DNA of 64,000 nucleotides, from the NCBI GenBank assembly GCA_050084985.1, contig JBITNC010000001.1, positions 46,314,001 through 46,378,000 on the forward strand, in the 5' to 3' direction. Each line of letters opens with the position of its first letter. Position 1 is the first letter of the stretch. Source of the DNA: Nageia nagi (taxonomy: Eukaryota; Pinophyta). Made by a program: the position numbers and the translations under genes. Positions 24,775 to 34,544 of this stretch are shown here, piece by piece. The notes under the pieces were generated by a model. The model made no database searches and had not been told where the DNA came from. It saw nothing but the letters and a program-made list of their open reading frames with translations.

Positions 24775-25262
24775 TGATGTGAATTCAGCTATAACAGGAA
24801 AACAGAAATTGAAATCCAGTCACAGAACATACAGAAGAAATCCAGACCAAAAATACTCTTCTTATTCCTGAATCCACATACTCTCCAAGAGAATACAATG
24901 CCCTTTAAATAGCCTCAAAAAAAACAAAAAAACCAAAATGAGTCAGATTGCACCCAAAATTTGCATGCGCATCCCTCTTACACTAATTAAGCAGTATCTA
25001 AAATATCCGCCCTTAACTAGAAGAAAAACAAGAGTTACTAAAGGCGCAACATACAAAAAAGCCAAAAAAATCAGGAGTGCTCTTAAAAAAGCCTATTTTT
25101 CAGGCCTTAGACGGATGAATCAGGCCTTAAAAATATCATTTTTTGGGTATGGCAGTTCTAACGAACTACCATAACTGGAAATTCGTCACGAAGCCACAGT
25201 TTAAATTTCGAAGCAAAACGACCTCCGGATCAAAAGTTACGGCCCCGGCAACGCATGCATCA
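24775..25262 (-). repeat. 3' LTR of the young chromovirus derivative
   Basis: A 488-bp copy of 27490-27979. Differences seen: A for G at three sites (about 24949, 25051 and 25159) and one base fewer in two homopolymers. The last 33 codons of the element ORF lie inside it. TATA-like TATTTAAA (minus strand) at 24904-24911. Confidence 0.93.
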
Positions 25263-27424
25263 TTCTCCTCTGGTTGAAAGGAACTCTGCTCCTGCGAGTT
25301 CTGCTGTTGAAATTCCTGAAGTTTATCATTAGCAATCCTCTTTACTTCCCCCTCTGAAACCCATGTATTATCTGCTGGTGATAGCCCTTCCCATTGTACC
25401 AGGTACTTGGTATAGCTCCCATGTCGAGTGTTGAACACTGTCTGATCAAGAATCTGTGTAATGCGCTCCTTCTTTTTCTTAGGAACTTGTTGCTTCCGTT
25501 GTATTGGAGTTGTAGCCTTATATGCATTGTTGTTCCTTTTCTCCAGAATCCTACAGGGACCAATCTTCTTTAGCTTCAACTTATTATAGGTGCCTTTGGG
25601 AAACCTCTCCTTACGAAGGTGGACCATCACTAAGCCGCCCTCCTGAAAAATCTTTTCTCTCCTATGTGTATCTGCTACTGCTTTATGCTTACTATTATTC
25701 TCTTGCAATTGTGCCCGAACCTCCTCCCTTGTTTCTACCTTTGGTGCAGGTAATGCATAACACCAACCAACTTCACGTGCTCCTGTGAGAAATCTTTTTG
25801 CAGTCAAAAGGCTTTGTCCTTGGGCTTCTTCCTTAAGGGGTAAAAGAACCACCTTTACACCATCTTTCCAAAATGTGTAAGTGTTCTTACTTCCATCATG
25901 ATGAGTCTTCCTGTCAAACTGCCATGGTCTCCCCAATAATATATGACATGCATCCATGGGAATTACATCACACCATACCTCATCTTTATAAGTATCCCCA
26001 ATGGAAAACTTTACTAGACACCTCTTATCAATAGTTACCTCATTTCCCTTCTTGATCCATGAAACACGATATGGACATGGGTGCTTTTGACATTTGAGTT
26101 TCAGCTTATCAACCATTACAGTAGAAACCATGTTTTCACAACTACCACCATCAATTACCATGTTACATACCTTTCCTCCTGTTGTGCATCTTGTATGAAA
26201 TATATTGGTACGTAACCAACAATTACCACTATCCTCAGCTTGCATGTTCTCCTCCCTTGGAACAATCAGGTTTCTTCTTATCATCAGGTTCTCACCCATA
26301 TCTGCAGAAACTTCTGTTTCAACCTCCTCTTCTTCTTCTTCTTCAACTAGAGCAACCCTAGCATTTCCCCTCTCTTCAGCATCATATTTGGGACATTCAG
26401 ATGCCTTGTGACCTTCTTCATGACATCTATAACAAATGAGTGGTTTCCATGTGCCAGTAGTAGATTGACCCCCTCCATTACCTCTTCCTCTAGGGTATCC
26501 CCTTCCTCTCTGACTTTGGTTTACCTCTTCTTGTTGAGTGGGTACAGAGGATTCTCCCTTGGAGAGATTAGATCCTTCTTGCCCCTGATTCGAAGGTGTG
26601 AGTCCCTTCTTTCCTCCTCGATTGGTCCTTCTCAATTTTTCCTCAGCCTTGAGGGCTATTTGATATGCATCCTCCACAGTAGGAGTGCGATGCATGTTAA
26701 TTTCATCTTGAATAACAAAGTTCAGACCATTTACATATCTTGCAGCCTTTTGCTCCTCTGTTTCATTTGGTTCTATTCGAATGGAAAGCTTATAAAAGTC
26801 ATTGGTGTAGTCCTCAATGCTTCGTTCCTTTTGTCGCAAATTTTGGAATTGGCGAAATAAGGTCTGGGAGTAGTCTACAGGCACAAATTTCCCTTTTAGC
26901 TTCTTCTTCATTTTAGCCCAATCTCTGATCTTATCCTTGCCATCCCTTTGTCGCGTATTCTGTAGGTGATCCCACCAAATTAATGCATGTCCCTTCAACT
27001 TTGTGCATGCAAGCTTTACCTTCTTTTCTTCAGCAAGGTTACTCCATTCAAAATATTTTTCTAGGCTATTGATCCAATCGATCAACTCCTCTGGTTTTAA
27101 TCCACCAGCATACTCAGGAATCTCAATTTTGATCCCTGCATTATTTCCTTTAAGTCCTTCTAGAGCCCGTATCAACCGATTCTCAAAACATTGACCGTCT
27201 CCCATTAGGTCTTCTTGTTCTGCATCCGTCTGAACCTCAGATCTAACTTCATCAACTGTACTTTCACCATCAAATTTTGGATCTAGATGGGCATTCATAT
27301 TTCTCTCTACCATGCGCTCAATTGCACTAGTGAGTCGTGTTATTTGGGCCTGCAGATCCTCGATCTGCCTACTCATTTGAGTATAGGCACCTCTAGGTGC
27401 TCTGCCTCCTCTCCTAGGTGGCAT
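25166..27424 (-). CDS. Gag-protease-integrase tail-chromodomain fusion polyprotein, 752 aa
   Basis: This is the only long intact frame among the transposons. The start at 27424 lies 66 bp inside the 5' LTR after a purine-rich run; upstream there is only PBS and LTR. Domains: basic MPPRRGGRAP start and coiled coil (residues 16-40). Retrotransposon gag (about 100-260) has ELIDWINSLEKYFEW and LKGHALIWWDHL. Zinc knuckle 331-344 is C-x2-C-x4-H-x4-C. An acidic run lies at 361-367. The retropepsin-like protease (about 405-530) has IDGGS at 424-428 in place of the usual D-T/S-G and ILLGRP at 495-500. The integrase C-terminal GPY/F-like module (about 567-640) has LRKERFPKGTYNKLKLKKIG. The chromodomain (about 653-706) has ITQILD, KYLVQWEGLSPADNTWVSE. 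RT, RNase H and the HHCC and DDE parts of integrase are absent between about 550 and 567, and the frame is kept across the join. The last 33 residues read into the 3' LTR. Expected role: particle protein with possible chromatin targeting. Confidence 0.93.
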   Translation of the reverse strand: MPPRRGGRAPRGAYTQMSRQIEDLQAQITRLTSAIERMVERNMNAHLDPKFDGESTVDEVRSEVQTDAEQEDLMGDGQCFENRLIRALEGLKGNNAGIKIEIPEYAGGLKPEELIDWINSLEKYFEWSNLAEEKKVKLACTKLKGHALIWWDHLQNTRQRDGKDKIRDWAKMKKKLKGKFVPVDYSQTLFRQFQNLRQKERSIEDYTNDFYKLSIRIEPNETEEQKAARYVNGLNFVIQDEINMHRTPTVEDAYQIALKAEEKLRRTNRGGKKGLTPSNQGQEGSNLSKGESSVPTQQEEVNQSQRGRGYPRGRGNGGGQSTTGTWKPLICYRCHEEGHKASECPKYDAEERGNARVALVEEEEEEEVETEVSADMGENLMIRRNLIVPREENMQAEDSGNCWLRTNIFHTRCTTGGKVCNMVIDGGSCENMVSTVMVDKLKLKCQKHPCPYRVSWIKKGNEVTIDKRCLVKFSIGDTYKDEVWCDVIPMDACHILLGRPWQFDRKTHHDGSKNTYTFWKDGVKVVLLPLKEEAQGQSLLTAKRFLTGAREVGWCYALPAPKVETREEVRAQLQENNSKHKAVADTHRREKIFQEGGLVMVHLRKERFPKGTYNKLKLKKIGPCRILEKRNNNAYKATTPIQRKQQVPKKKKERITQILDQTVFNTRHGSYTKYLVQWEGLSPADNTWVSEGEVKRIANDKLQEFQQQNSQEQSSFQPEENDACVAGAVTFDPEVVLLRNLNCGFVTNFQLW
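25263..25271 (-). other. Polypurine tract inside the ORF
   Basis: Minus strand AGAGGAGAA abuts the 3' LTR start TGATG. It codes for part of the PEEN residues (718-721) of the polyprotein, so coding sequence and plus-strand primer overlap. Confidence 0.75.
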
Positions 27425-27475
27425 CTTCTTCTTTAATTTTCTTTTTTTTTTCTTTCCCCCAGCGAGATCACACCC

Positions 27476-27487
27476 GCTCTGATACCA
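27476..27487 (-). other. Primer-binding site, initiator tRNA-Met
   Basis: Minus strand TGGTATCAGAGC two bases after the 5' LTR end, continuing GGGTGTGATC, is the usual plant chromovirus primer site. Confidence 0.92.
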
Positions 27488-27489
27488 AA

Positions 27490-27979
27490 TGATGTGAATT
27501 CAGCTATAACAGGAAAACAGAAATTGAAATCCAGTCACAGAACATACAGAAGAAATCCAGACCAAAAATACTCTTCTTATTCCTGAATCCACATACTCTC
27601 CAAGAGAATACAATGCCCTTTAAATAGCCTCAAAAAAAACAAAAAAACCAAAATGAGTCAGATTGCGCCCAAAATTTGCATGCGCATCCCTCTTACACTA
27701 ATTAAGCAGTATCTAAAATATCCGCCCTTAACTAGAAGAAAAACAAGAGTTACTAAAGGCGCAACATGCAAAAAAGCCAAAAAAATCAGGAGTGCTCTTA
27801 AAAAAAGCCTATTTTTCAGGCCTTAGACGGATGAATCAGGCCTTAAAAATATCATTTTTTTGGGTATGGCAGTTCTAGCGAACTACCATAACTGGAAATT
27901 CGTCACGAAGCCACAGTTTAAATTTCGAAGCAAAACGACCTCCGGATCAAAAGTTACGGCCCCGGCAACGCATGCATCA
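27490..27979 (-). repeat. 5' LTR of the young chromovirus derivative
   Basis: A 490-bp LTR with TGATG and CATCA ends, near identical to 24775-25262. It carries the same TATTTAAA box (27619-27626, minus strand), the likely promoter for the polyprotein. Confidence 0.93.
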
Positions 27980-27984
27980 ATGTT
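27980..27984. other. Target-site duplication ATGTT, right copy
   Basis: Directly follows the right LTR and matches 24770-24774. Confidence 0.92.
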
Positions 27985-28166
27985 CATTTTGATTCAATGC
28001 CCACTATTCCTTTCTACAACACATTTCAACTTACACTACTATATTTTATAGTTTTACTCTCTTTTTAATTAGTTTTGACATTCTATATAGTAAATTTTAC
28101 AATCGAGATTTAATGATTAGTTTTAAATTGTTTTCAGCAAAGGATTTGTATTTTTATCATCCTTAC

Positions 28167-28338
28167 CAGTCATGAGGACATTCATATCGGCCCCTGACTC
28201 TTTTACAAGGAGAGGATTCAACTTTGATAGAAAGTCCTGGATGGTTCCCTTCACAATACCAACTTCAGATAAATAACCTCCTGAGATTTTCTTGCTTTTT
28301 TCAATTATTCTTAGCTTATATCTTCTCTTCAAGATACA
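28167..28338 (-). CDS. Possible internal exon of an unidentified gene
   Basis: On the minus strand an open stretch reads ILKRRYKLRIIEKSKKISGG, then a hydrophilic run including GIVKGTIQDFLSKLNPLL and ending GADMNVLMTG. Its composition looks like a real protein, unlike the AT-rich noise around it. The left edge has a strong donor (ACTG then GTAAGG, at 28167) and the right edge a plausible acceptor (GATCAG then TGTATC, at 28338), giving 172 nt. No neighbouring exon could be found by eye in 28339-32375, and the downstream side is occupied by the young retroelement. It may be one exon of a gene with long introns or a relic. I do not recognise the family. Confidence 0.35.
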
Positions 28339-31300
28339 CTGATCACATATGTGAGCTAGTTGTTTATAAATATGCATGGGAGATGCAAGCAGTTGTCACA
28401 ACTTGCAGTCAATCTTCATCCATTCATAATACTCTTAATTAGGATGTTCGTCTGATCTTTTCTAGCTATGCAGAGAGCTTCTTCTATTTTAAAATATCAT
28501 TGAGCTTATCCTATCTACTCTTCCAATTCTATATTGGCAAAGGTTCATTTGATCCTGTATAATACTTAATTCACATTTGCAAGTTTATCCGACTACTAAA
28601 CATTGTAGTTTCTTTAAACAGAAAAGATATTTGCTACTATGATTCTTTTCCCCTCCAAACCAAGCCAGCGATAGCTCTTTTCTGCTTTAGATCAAAAGTT
28701 CAAGTTTTACACTTAAAATATCTATCTAAATTTATTTCTTCCAATCTTAAAACTAGCTAAATTCGATTATAATATGCAAACATTTGAAATAGCTGAAAGC
28801 AATCATTTGTGATTGGATTATGTTAGTAGACATGACTTTCTTTAATGGTATGCTCATCTTTTTTATTTATGTGAGAAATCATGAAATGATGTAACATTTG
28901 AAAACAAAATCAAGACCATCCCTGCCACCTGAATAAAAACGAACATCCAAATCAACAAATAAATCACTCAGTGAATGAATTGGACCTTAGATTCAACCCA
29001 TGATCTAGAGATTAAACAAAAAGTGTTTTTTTTGTCTCCTTTTTGTCTAGTCGATTGTAATCTTAAGCTGCAGATACAAGTTGTCCTCCCTGTCATGATC
29101 ACCATTGGTTATTATGAATCACAACATAGTAGTTGTTCAGTAGCTAAGTGAACTTTTGAAACCCAATCATCCGAAATATTCAAGCTAGCATAGAGACACT
29201 ACCTTCTTAGATATAAATTTGATTTTTCAACTCACTTTTGTCAAGTTGGCAAGGTAGTTGTTATCCATAGTACAACCTTACATGATATCTCTCCTCTTAA
29301 TACTAAACTTAGCATATTATTAACACCTTGAAAAGATTACAACTTATCAACAAACCGGAGGTATCCAGGGAATGACTTAAGCTAAGAACACAACTTGCCA
29401 CTCTGATTTGGCAGTGGCCTATCTAAATATCCTAAAACTTCAAGATTAAAGACCTTAATTAACCCTAACAATGCATTTACTCCACCATTAGTTTTGCAAA
29501 GTTTTGAACAAAAACAAACATATATCGAGATGAGACCTGGGAAGAAGTCCAAATGCAGGACATTAACACCGAAAATTGTGCACAACAAAGAATGCAGATA
29601 TATGATAAAACTATCATTTGCAGAAACATCCTGCAGCAATTGAATATATATCTCTCTTTAGTAACTAACATAGAATGAGAATTTTAAAATGGAAAACCAA
29701 TCTATGCAGTAATGTCACTGCTACAATAATTAAATTGAATGCCTCCCAGGTATCTGCATTATTATAGCCACACTACAGAAAAATTGCATATCTGATATGA
29801 CGATAATAGTTTTGGAAATATAATACTGAACAAAAAATTATACATGAATAGACATAAAAATTAATCGTTTTGATACGATGAATTCACTGCTTATAACCAA
29901 AATTAAATTCATTTACATTTCAACAAAGATGGAAGCAACAACTCAGTTCCATTTGACAAAATTGTTATGTGGTATTTACTATTTACTGGAAAGAAATTCA
30001 GTAATACCCCTGGGCACATTGTAATCAGTTTTGATTTCAAACTGATAGACCTCAGGTATCAAAGTTAACTCCATGATTTTTCATCATACATGTCGTACAA
30101 CTTGATGAGAAATAAGTTATAACCAAATGCAGTTCAAGTAGGAATGTCCCTCAATGAAGATGCATTGCATATGACCTGAAAAGAGAACTGGCATACCTCT
30201 TTGCACATCAGATCTTTGTATTATATATAAAAGTCTCCACTGTGGACACTCATAGATACTATGTTTAACTATAGTCCTAACACCTAACCATGCTTATTGT
30301 GCAAAGAGCTTAATTGCCATGCCGTCAGTAAATCTCCCATTAATAATAGCTTGTTCATCTTGCTGCAGCCAACATACCATGTATAACGAATAGACGCCAC
30401 ATTTTGTCGTTCAAAGTTAACTTTGGTGTTGCAATCTATGGTTTAGCATTGATGATAAGTTGTCTGATGTGAGAAAACCATACTAACGGTTTTAACTCGT
30501 TACGATTTGCTTGTTACAGGCATCTAACAAACACAGGTAAGTTGCAAGATATAAATACAAATGTTAATACCAGGTGGTATATCCGCTATGAATGTCAAAA
30601 AGCTTTAAATGATCCTGAATTCCATATGGGTCACACATGTATCACAACTCGCAATGTTTTGCATGTTCGATGAACCATTAAAAATACAAAAAATATCTGG
30701 TATTCATATTGAAATTTTTTTGATGATTTTAGATTCAACATATGGTTTGAACATGCATCACAATTCACAAAAATTCAAAATTCATAACAGAGATTTCTCA
30801 AGAAAACTACCTAAAGTTCAAGCAAAATTATCAGGTGTGAGAAGAGGTACATAGGCTCTATTTGTAACAGAAAAGTGTTTGTCATTTCTGTTAATTTCAT
30901 TTTCTTTTGAAAATTTCCATAGGATTATGTTTGAATGTCATACAAGCCATTAATATCCTGAACACACTTCGCTATTTATACCCAAAAACGTATCTGACGC
31001 TAGCTGGACCATATATGATGAATACTGTATCAATATGGGTCTATGACGATTAAAGACGAATTAGGAAAGATTATTTCAACCACATGGTCATGCAGGGTTA
31101 TATCTATAAAATGAAACTGCTAATATTCTTGTATTAAACACCGCTGAGAAGTATAATAAGGATTGTCAAAAAACAAGTACAAGGATCATGTCAAACAAGT
31201 GGAAGACTATTCCTGAGCTCGTAATGGAGCTCAAGTGAAAATCCCAAAGTGCATCTGCTTGAAATAAGAATGAGCTTGCAATCTGAGAAATAAATACACA

Positions 31301-32375
31301 GCTAGTCACCACGGTGGTCCAGAAACTCTACTAATCCATTGAGTTAATCAAACTTTGGAGATGAATAGATTCATCTAACAATGTTCTAAAAAATTGCTTA
31401 CTCATAACAGTAAACCTTCAGATACTACGTAAACTCTGCTGGTGTTACAAATGGTATTTAAAAAGAAATGCTCTTTCTCCAGTTACCATGCAAATATGAG
31501 ACCTTACCTAGTTTTATGTTAACAGAATGTAGCTAAGATAACAGACCTGTCCTGCAATTTCTACCATATCATTTAACAGAAAGAAGTAGCAGGGCAAAAC
31601 TATTACTACCAGAGAGTACCTGATAACATAAATTTCAGCATATTTCATAATATTTGATAAGAAATAAAAGTGTTGTGTTTTAATTTTTAATTGCCATAAA
31701 CAATGTTTTGAAAAAATCGTATATAGAGAAACAGCACCAATATATGCTTGTGAAAATAAAATAAAAAAGGCTATGAAACATCAAATCTTTTCCAGCATAA
31801 CCTGATGATAATTATTGCTACTCAATGTCCAAAGCAATATATAAATTGAGACCATCTACGGTAAACAATCTCAGTAAATCTTAGAAAGAATTAAACTATA
31901 AATTCTTGAAACATAAATTGGGTGGAAAGCGCAGTACTCATCCAAAGGAAAAAAAGACTCAAATTGGATGGCAACAATATGCTCATTATTAATTCATCCA
32001 ATAGGGGAACCTTGCCATCCTGACAAACTTTGGAGGTAGATTTCTTCTGTAAGTATTCTGCTGTGGCTACATAATATATTCTGATGCCCTAATCAAAAGT
32101 GTAAAAATGTGTACAAGAAAAATGCTTATCAAACTAGAATGTTTCAGACCTCGGTGGGAGGTTCTTCCTCCATAGCAAAAGAACTCTCCATGCTAGACTC
32201 TTATGATACTTCGGTAACAGGACTGTTTAATTCTTATCCTTCTGCAACTGATATTCTCAACCTATTGCTGCTCGACATAATTCACAAACAATCCTAATAG
32301 TCTTCCGTGATGTCCGATCAAAATAAACTCATATGTCTCTGGTAATAGCCAATGCCAACAATCAACCTATCATGT
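28339..32375. other. Intergenic or intronic DNA, no gene identified
   Basis: About 4 kb of comparatively unique sequence with mixed composition and no LTR, LINE or tandem structure that I can see. Short frames (28224-28442, 29382-29639, 30609-30854, 32109-32297) show no family features. The part next to 32376 should include the 3' untranslated region of the OCTOPUS-like gene, and some may be intron of the gene represented by 28167-28338. Confidence 0.5.
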
Positions 32376-34541
32376 TTAATATAATCCCAGCGTACTTCGT
32401 GAGGAAGAAGACGGGGGTCTAATCCTGGTACCCCCATTAGCACTTCTCCTACTGCTTCTCAATGGTGTAAGATAGAATCTCAACAGCCCGTTATCAACAT
32501 TAGTAGGTGAATAATGAATGCTTCGACTTCGATCAAGCACCATTTCTTCTCTTCTTTTCATCTGCCAACCACTACTCTTGCTCCTCTGGGCGTTGCTGTT
32601 GCTGTTGCTCCTGTGGATGCTACCATTGTTTGCAAATCCACCATGCTTATTCCCCGAGCTATGGAAATACCAACTCCTGGAACTAATAGTGCTATTACTG
32701 AAGAAATCACCTTTGCTCAAAGCCTTTCTTCCTTCCTTTTCCCTCTGAAATTCTCTCCACGAATCCGAAGGGCAGCCCTCGATGTCTCCTCCACCTCCAT
32801 CATATCCACCTTCATATTTGCCGCCACCATGCTTCTGAATGAATCCCCACATAGGACTAGTGATATTCCTGCTCCAGGCCTTGCTCCATCTATGCGATTT
32901 TGAGACCTGTTTGGGATCACCTACATCATCAGAAGGATGGTTATAAAAGTTTTCAGAGTACTTTTCCCTGTGGGTTGTTTCCATCTCTGCCCCCATTGCC
33001 ATAGGCTTACTGTTCTCATCATCCAATGTGGCAGGGGACACCTTAGTGTTATGACTGTTAGTATTCCTATTGTCCGGGGCCTGCACCGACTTACTCTCAT
33101 CAGTCCCTGCATTCGGCATGTCCTCCGCATTCTTCCTTCTCCTCCTGGACAGAGATGAATCTGAGTAATACTCCCTGGTCTCTAATGTCCCACCTGGCTG
33201 ACTCTCCTCACCACCATTGACCTTAAAGGGTGGCTCTAGCATAACTTGGTTTTTCGAAGATCCAGTTCCAGCACCTGCAGCAGCAGTTTCTTTGTATCCC
33301 CCGCCATTAAACTTGATGGGCTCCACCAAAATCTGGCTTTTGGAGAACCCGATGGGTGGAAATGCACTCTCCTCATGGCCGCCAACGGAAGAGGCCACCA
33401 ATTTTCCAACCAAAATTCCATCCCAAGATGCTCTAGGCTCCTCCCACGAATGCCTTGAATCATCCCAAGAAGTCCTTCCTATATCAATAGAAAACCTTGG
33501 GTCATCATCACAGGATGGCCTGGCCTCATCAAATATCTCAGACTTCGTATCCCGACCGTGTGGATTCTGTTGGTGGTGTTGTTTATGGCGATTCTTCTTC
33601 TTCCATTTCTGTATTCTCTTCCTCACTATTGCTGCCAACCAAAATGTTTTAGGCCTCTCCTTGGAATCACCACAATCGTTAGGATTTAGGATTGGGTTTG
33701 AGGTCTTCTTTTTACTTTCATCAAAGCTACTTCCACATACTTGCGCATCAATCCTACTCTGTGTATCAAGATCTATGTGGGATTTTATAGTTCTAGTAGG
33801 ATTCGAAGAGCTCTCACCTGTTTCAAAGCTGTCATAGATCCTAGTAGATGATCCAGGTCCAGGTCCAGTCTCAGGCTCAGGCTCAACCATCTGTTGCTGT
33901 TGCTTCTTTGAATCTCTTTCAGCTTCAATCTCTTGTTCCTTCATCATAGAGGCCCATCCATTCATCTCCATTGAACTGGGGCCTTCCTCCTCCACTTCTG
34001 TAAGCCTTTTGAGGCTATGATTTTCATGCTGGTCTATCTGGAACAAGTCCCACAGTGTGTTTCTGGCCCTTATCTCACAGGACCTTCTCTTGGGCTCAAG
34101 GATTGAGTTGTCCTCATCAATCTTGGCCCTGACCTGTGCTCTCCCCTCTGAGAAGGACTTGCTCCTCCTCAACTGAGGTCCATTCGGTGCTGAAGAAGTT
34201 GAAGCCTCAGAGGCTACCGTAACCATCTTCTTTTTCTGGGCATTCTTGGGCTGCTCTATAATGGGCTTTTTACAAGACGCTTTCCCATCTGAGATAATGG
34301 GCAAGGCCTTTGCATGGCGATCTGCTGGATCAACACAGGCCAAACGCTCCCTCAGACATGCTGCACAGACCCCCACCACAGCCTCTTTTGGGTGCTTCTG
34401 GCACCTACCAACACCGCGGTTCTCCAAATTCATTTGAGCAGAGGCAGAATCATTCACTTCATTAAAATCATTGCCGAGAAATTTTTTTAGCGGAAACTCA
34501 ATCAAACCCAAATGCCAAAGTCCTCCAATGCAGACTGTCAA
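32376..34541 (-). CDS. OCTOPUS-like protein (DUF740/UPF0503 family)
   Basis: An intact intronless frame of 721 codons. Family marks in order: a Cys/His cluster near the N-terminus, C47-x2-H50 and C59-x2-C62, in CQKHPKEAVVGVCAACLRER; LRRSKSFS at 124-131; LWDLFQID at 163-170; a basic WLAAIVRKRIQKWKKK at 301-316; repeats of the type DPRFSIDIGRTSWDD and EEPRASWDG at 347-375; a Trp/Arg-rich SKAWSRNITSPMWGFIQKHG region; and the hallmark VDNGLLRFYLTPLRSSRRS at about 682-700. Arabidopsis OCTOPUS is a polar, membrane-associated protein promoting phloem differentiation and brassinosteroid signalling; relatives are less studied. No transmembrane segment is seen, as in the family. The start is uncertain: Met37 at 34433 (MNLENRGVGRCQ, 685 aa) sits closer to the conserved cluster and may be the true start. 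The plus-strand frames across the gene are shadows. Confidence 0.92.
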   Translation of the reverse strand: MTVCIGGLWHLGLIEFPLKKFLGNDFNEVNDSASAQMNLENRGVGRCQKHPKEAVVGVCAACLRERLACVDPADRHAKALPIISDGKASCKKPIIEQPKNAQKKKMVTVASEASTSSAPNGPQLRRSKSFSEGRAQVRAKIDEDNSILEPKRRSCEIRARNTLWDLFQIDQHENHSLKRLTEVEEEGPSSMEMNGWASMMKEQEIEAERDSKKQQQQMVEPEPETGPGPGSSTRIYDSFETGESSSNPTRTIKSHIDLDTQSRIDAQVCGSSFDESKKKTSNPILNPNDCGDSKERPKTFWLAAIVRKRIQKWKKKNRHKQHHQQNPHGRDTKSEIFDEARPSCDDDPRFSIDIGRTSWDDSRHSWEEPRASWDGILVGKLVASSVGGHEESAFPPIGFSKSQILVEPIKFNGGGYKETAAAGAGTGSSKNQVMLEPPFKVNGGEESQPGGTLETREYYSDSSLSRRRRKNAEDMPNAGTDESKSVQAPDNRNTNSHNTKVSPATLDDENSKPMAMGAEMETTHREKYSENFYNHPSDDVGDPKQVSKSHRWSKAWSRNITSPMWGFIQKHGGGKYEGGYDGGGGDIEGCPSDSWREFQREKEGRKALSKGDFFSNSTISSRSWYFHSSGNKHGGFANNGSIHRSNSNSNAQRSKSSGWQMKRREEMVLDRSRSIHYSPTNVDNGLLRFYLTPLRSSRRSANGGTRIRPPSSSSRSTLGLY

Positions 34542-34544
34542 TCC

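Larger units (their letters stand above)
24775..27979 (-). mobile_element. Young non-autonomous chromovirus derivative (gag-PR-chromodomain element)
   Basis: A complete 3205-bp LTR element with all structural landmarks: LTRs 24775-25262 and 27490-27979 with TGATG/CATCA ends, primer-binding site 27476-27487, polypurine tract 25263-25271, and a perfect 5-bp target duplication ATGTT at 24770-24774 and 27980-27984. The LTRs differ by about three substitutions and two one-base homopolymer changes in roughly 489 bp. The interior holds one open frame of 752 codons that lacks reverse transcriptase, RNase H and the integrase core. It could therefore only have moved with enzymes supplied by an autonomous chromovirus. 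Lineage within the chromoviruses is unresolved. Confidence 0.95.

Noticed and set aside
25522-26860. Plus-strand frames opposite the 752-codon ORF
   Set aside because: Ser/Leu-rich antisense readings of the gag-protease ORF without independent support.
29382-29671. Minus-strand frames reading NGGVNALLGLIKVFNLEVLG and neighbours
   Set aside because: Looked protein-like for a short span, but I found no convincing splice sites or family resemblance, and the other overlapping frame is equally open.
31200-31310. Possible minus-strand exon after TTTATTTCTCAG
   Set aside because: A good acceptor-like tract is followed by a short open reading, but there is no matching donor or recognisable protein. 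It could be 3' untranslated sequence of the OCTOPUS-like gene.
32514-33837. Several plus-strand frames across the OCTOPUS-like gene, the longest 206 codons
   Set aside because: They are antisense shadows of a well-supported minus-strand gene and show no domains.
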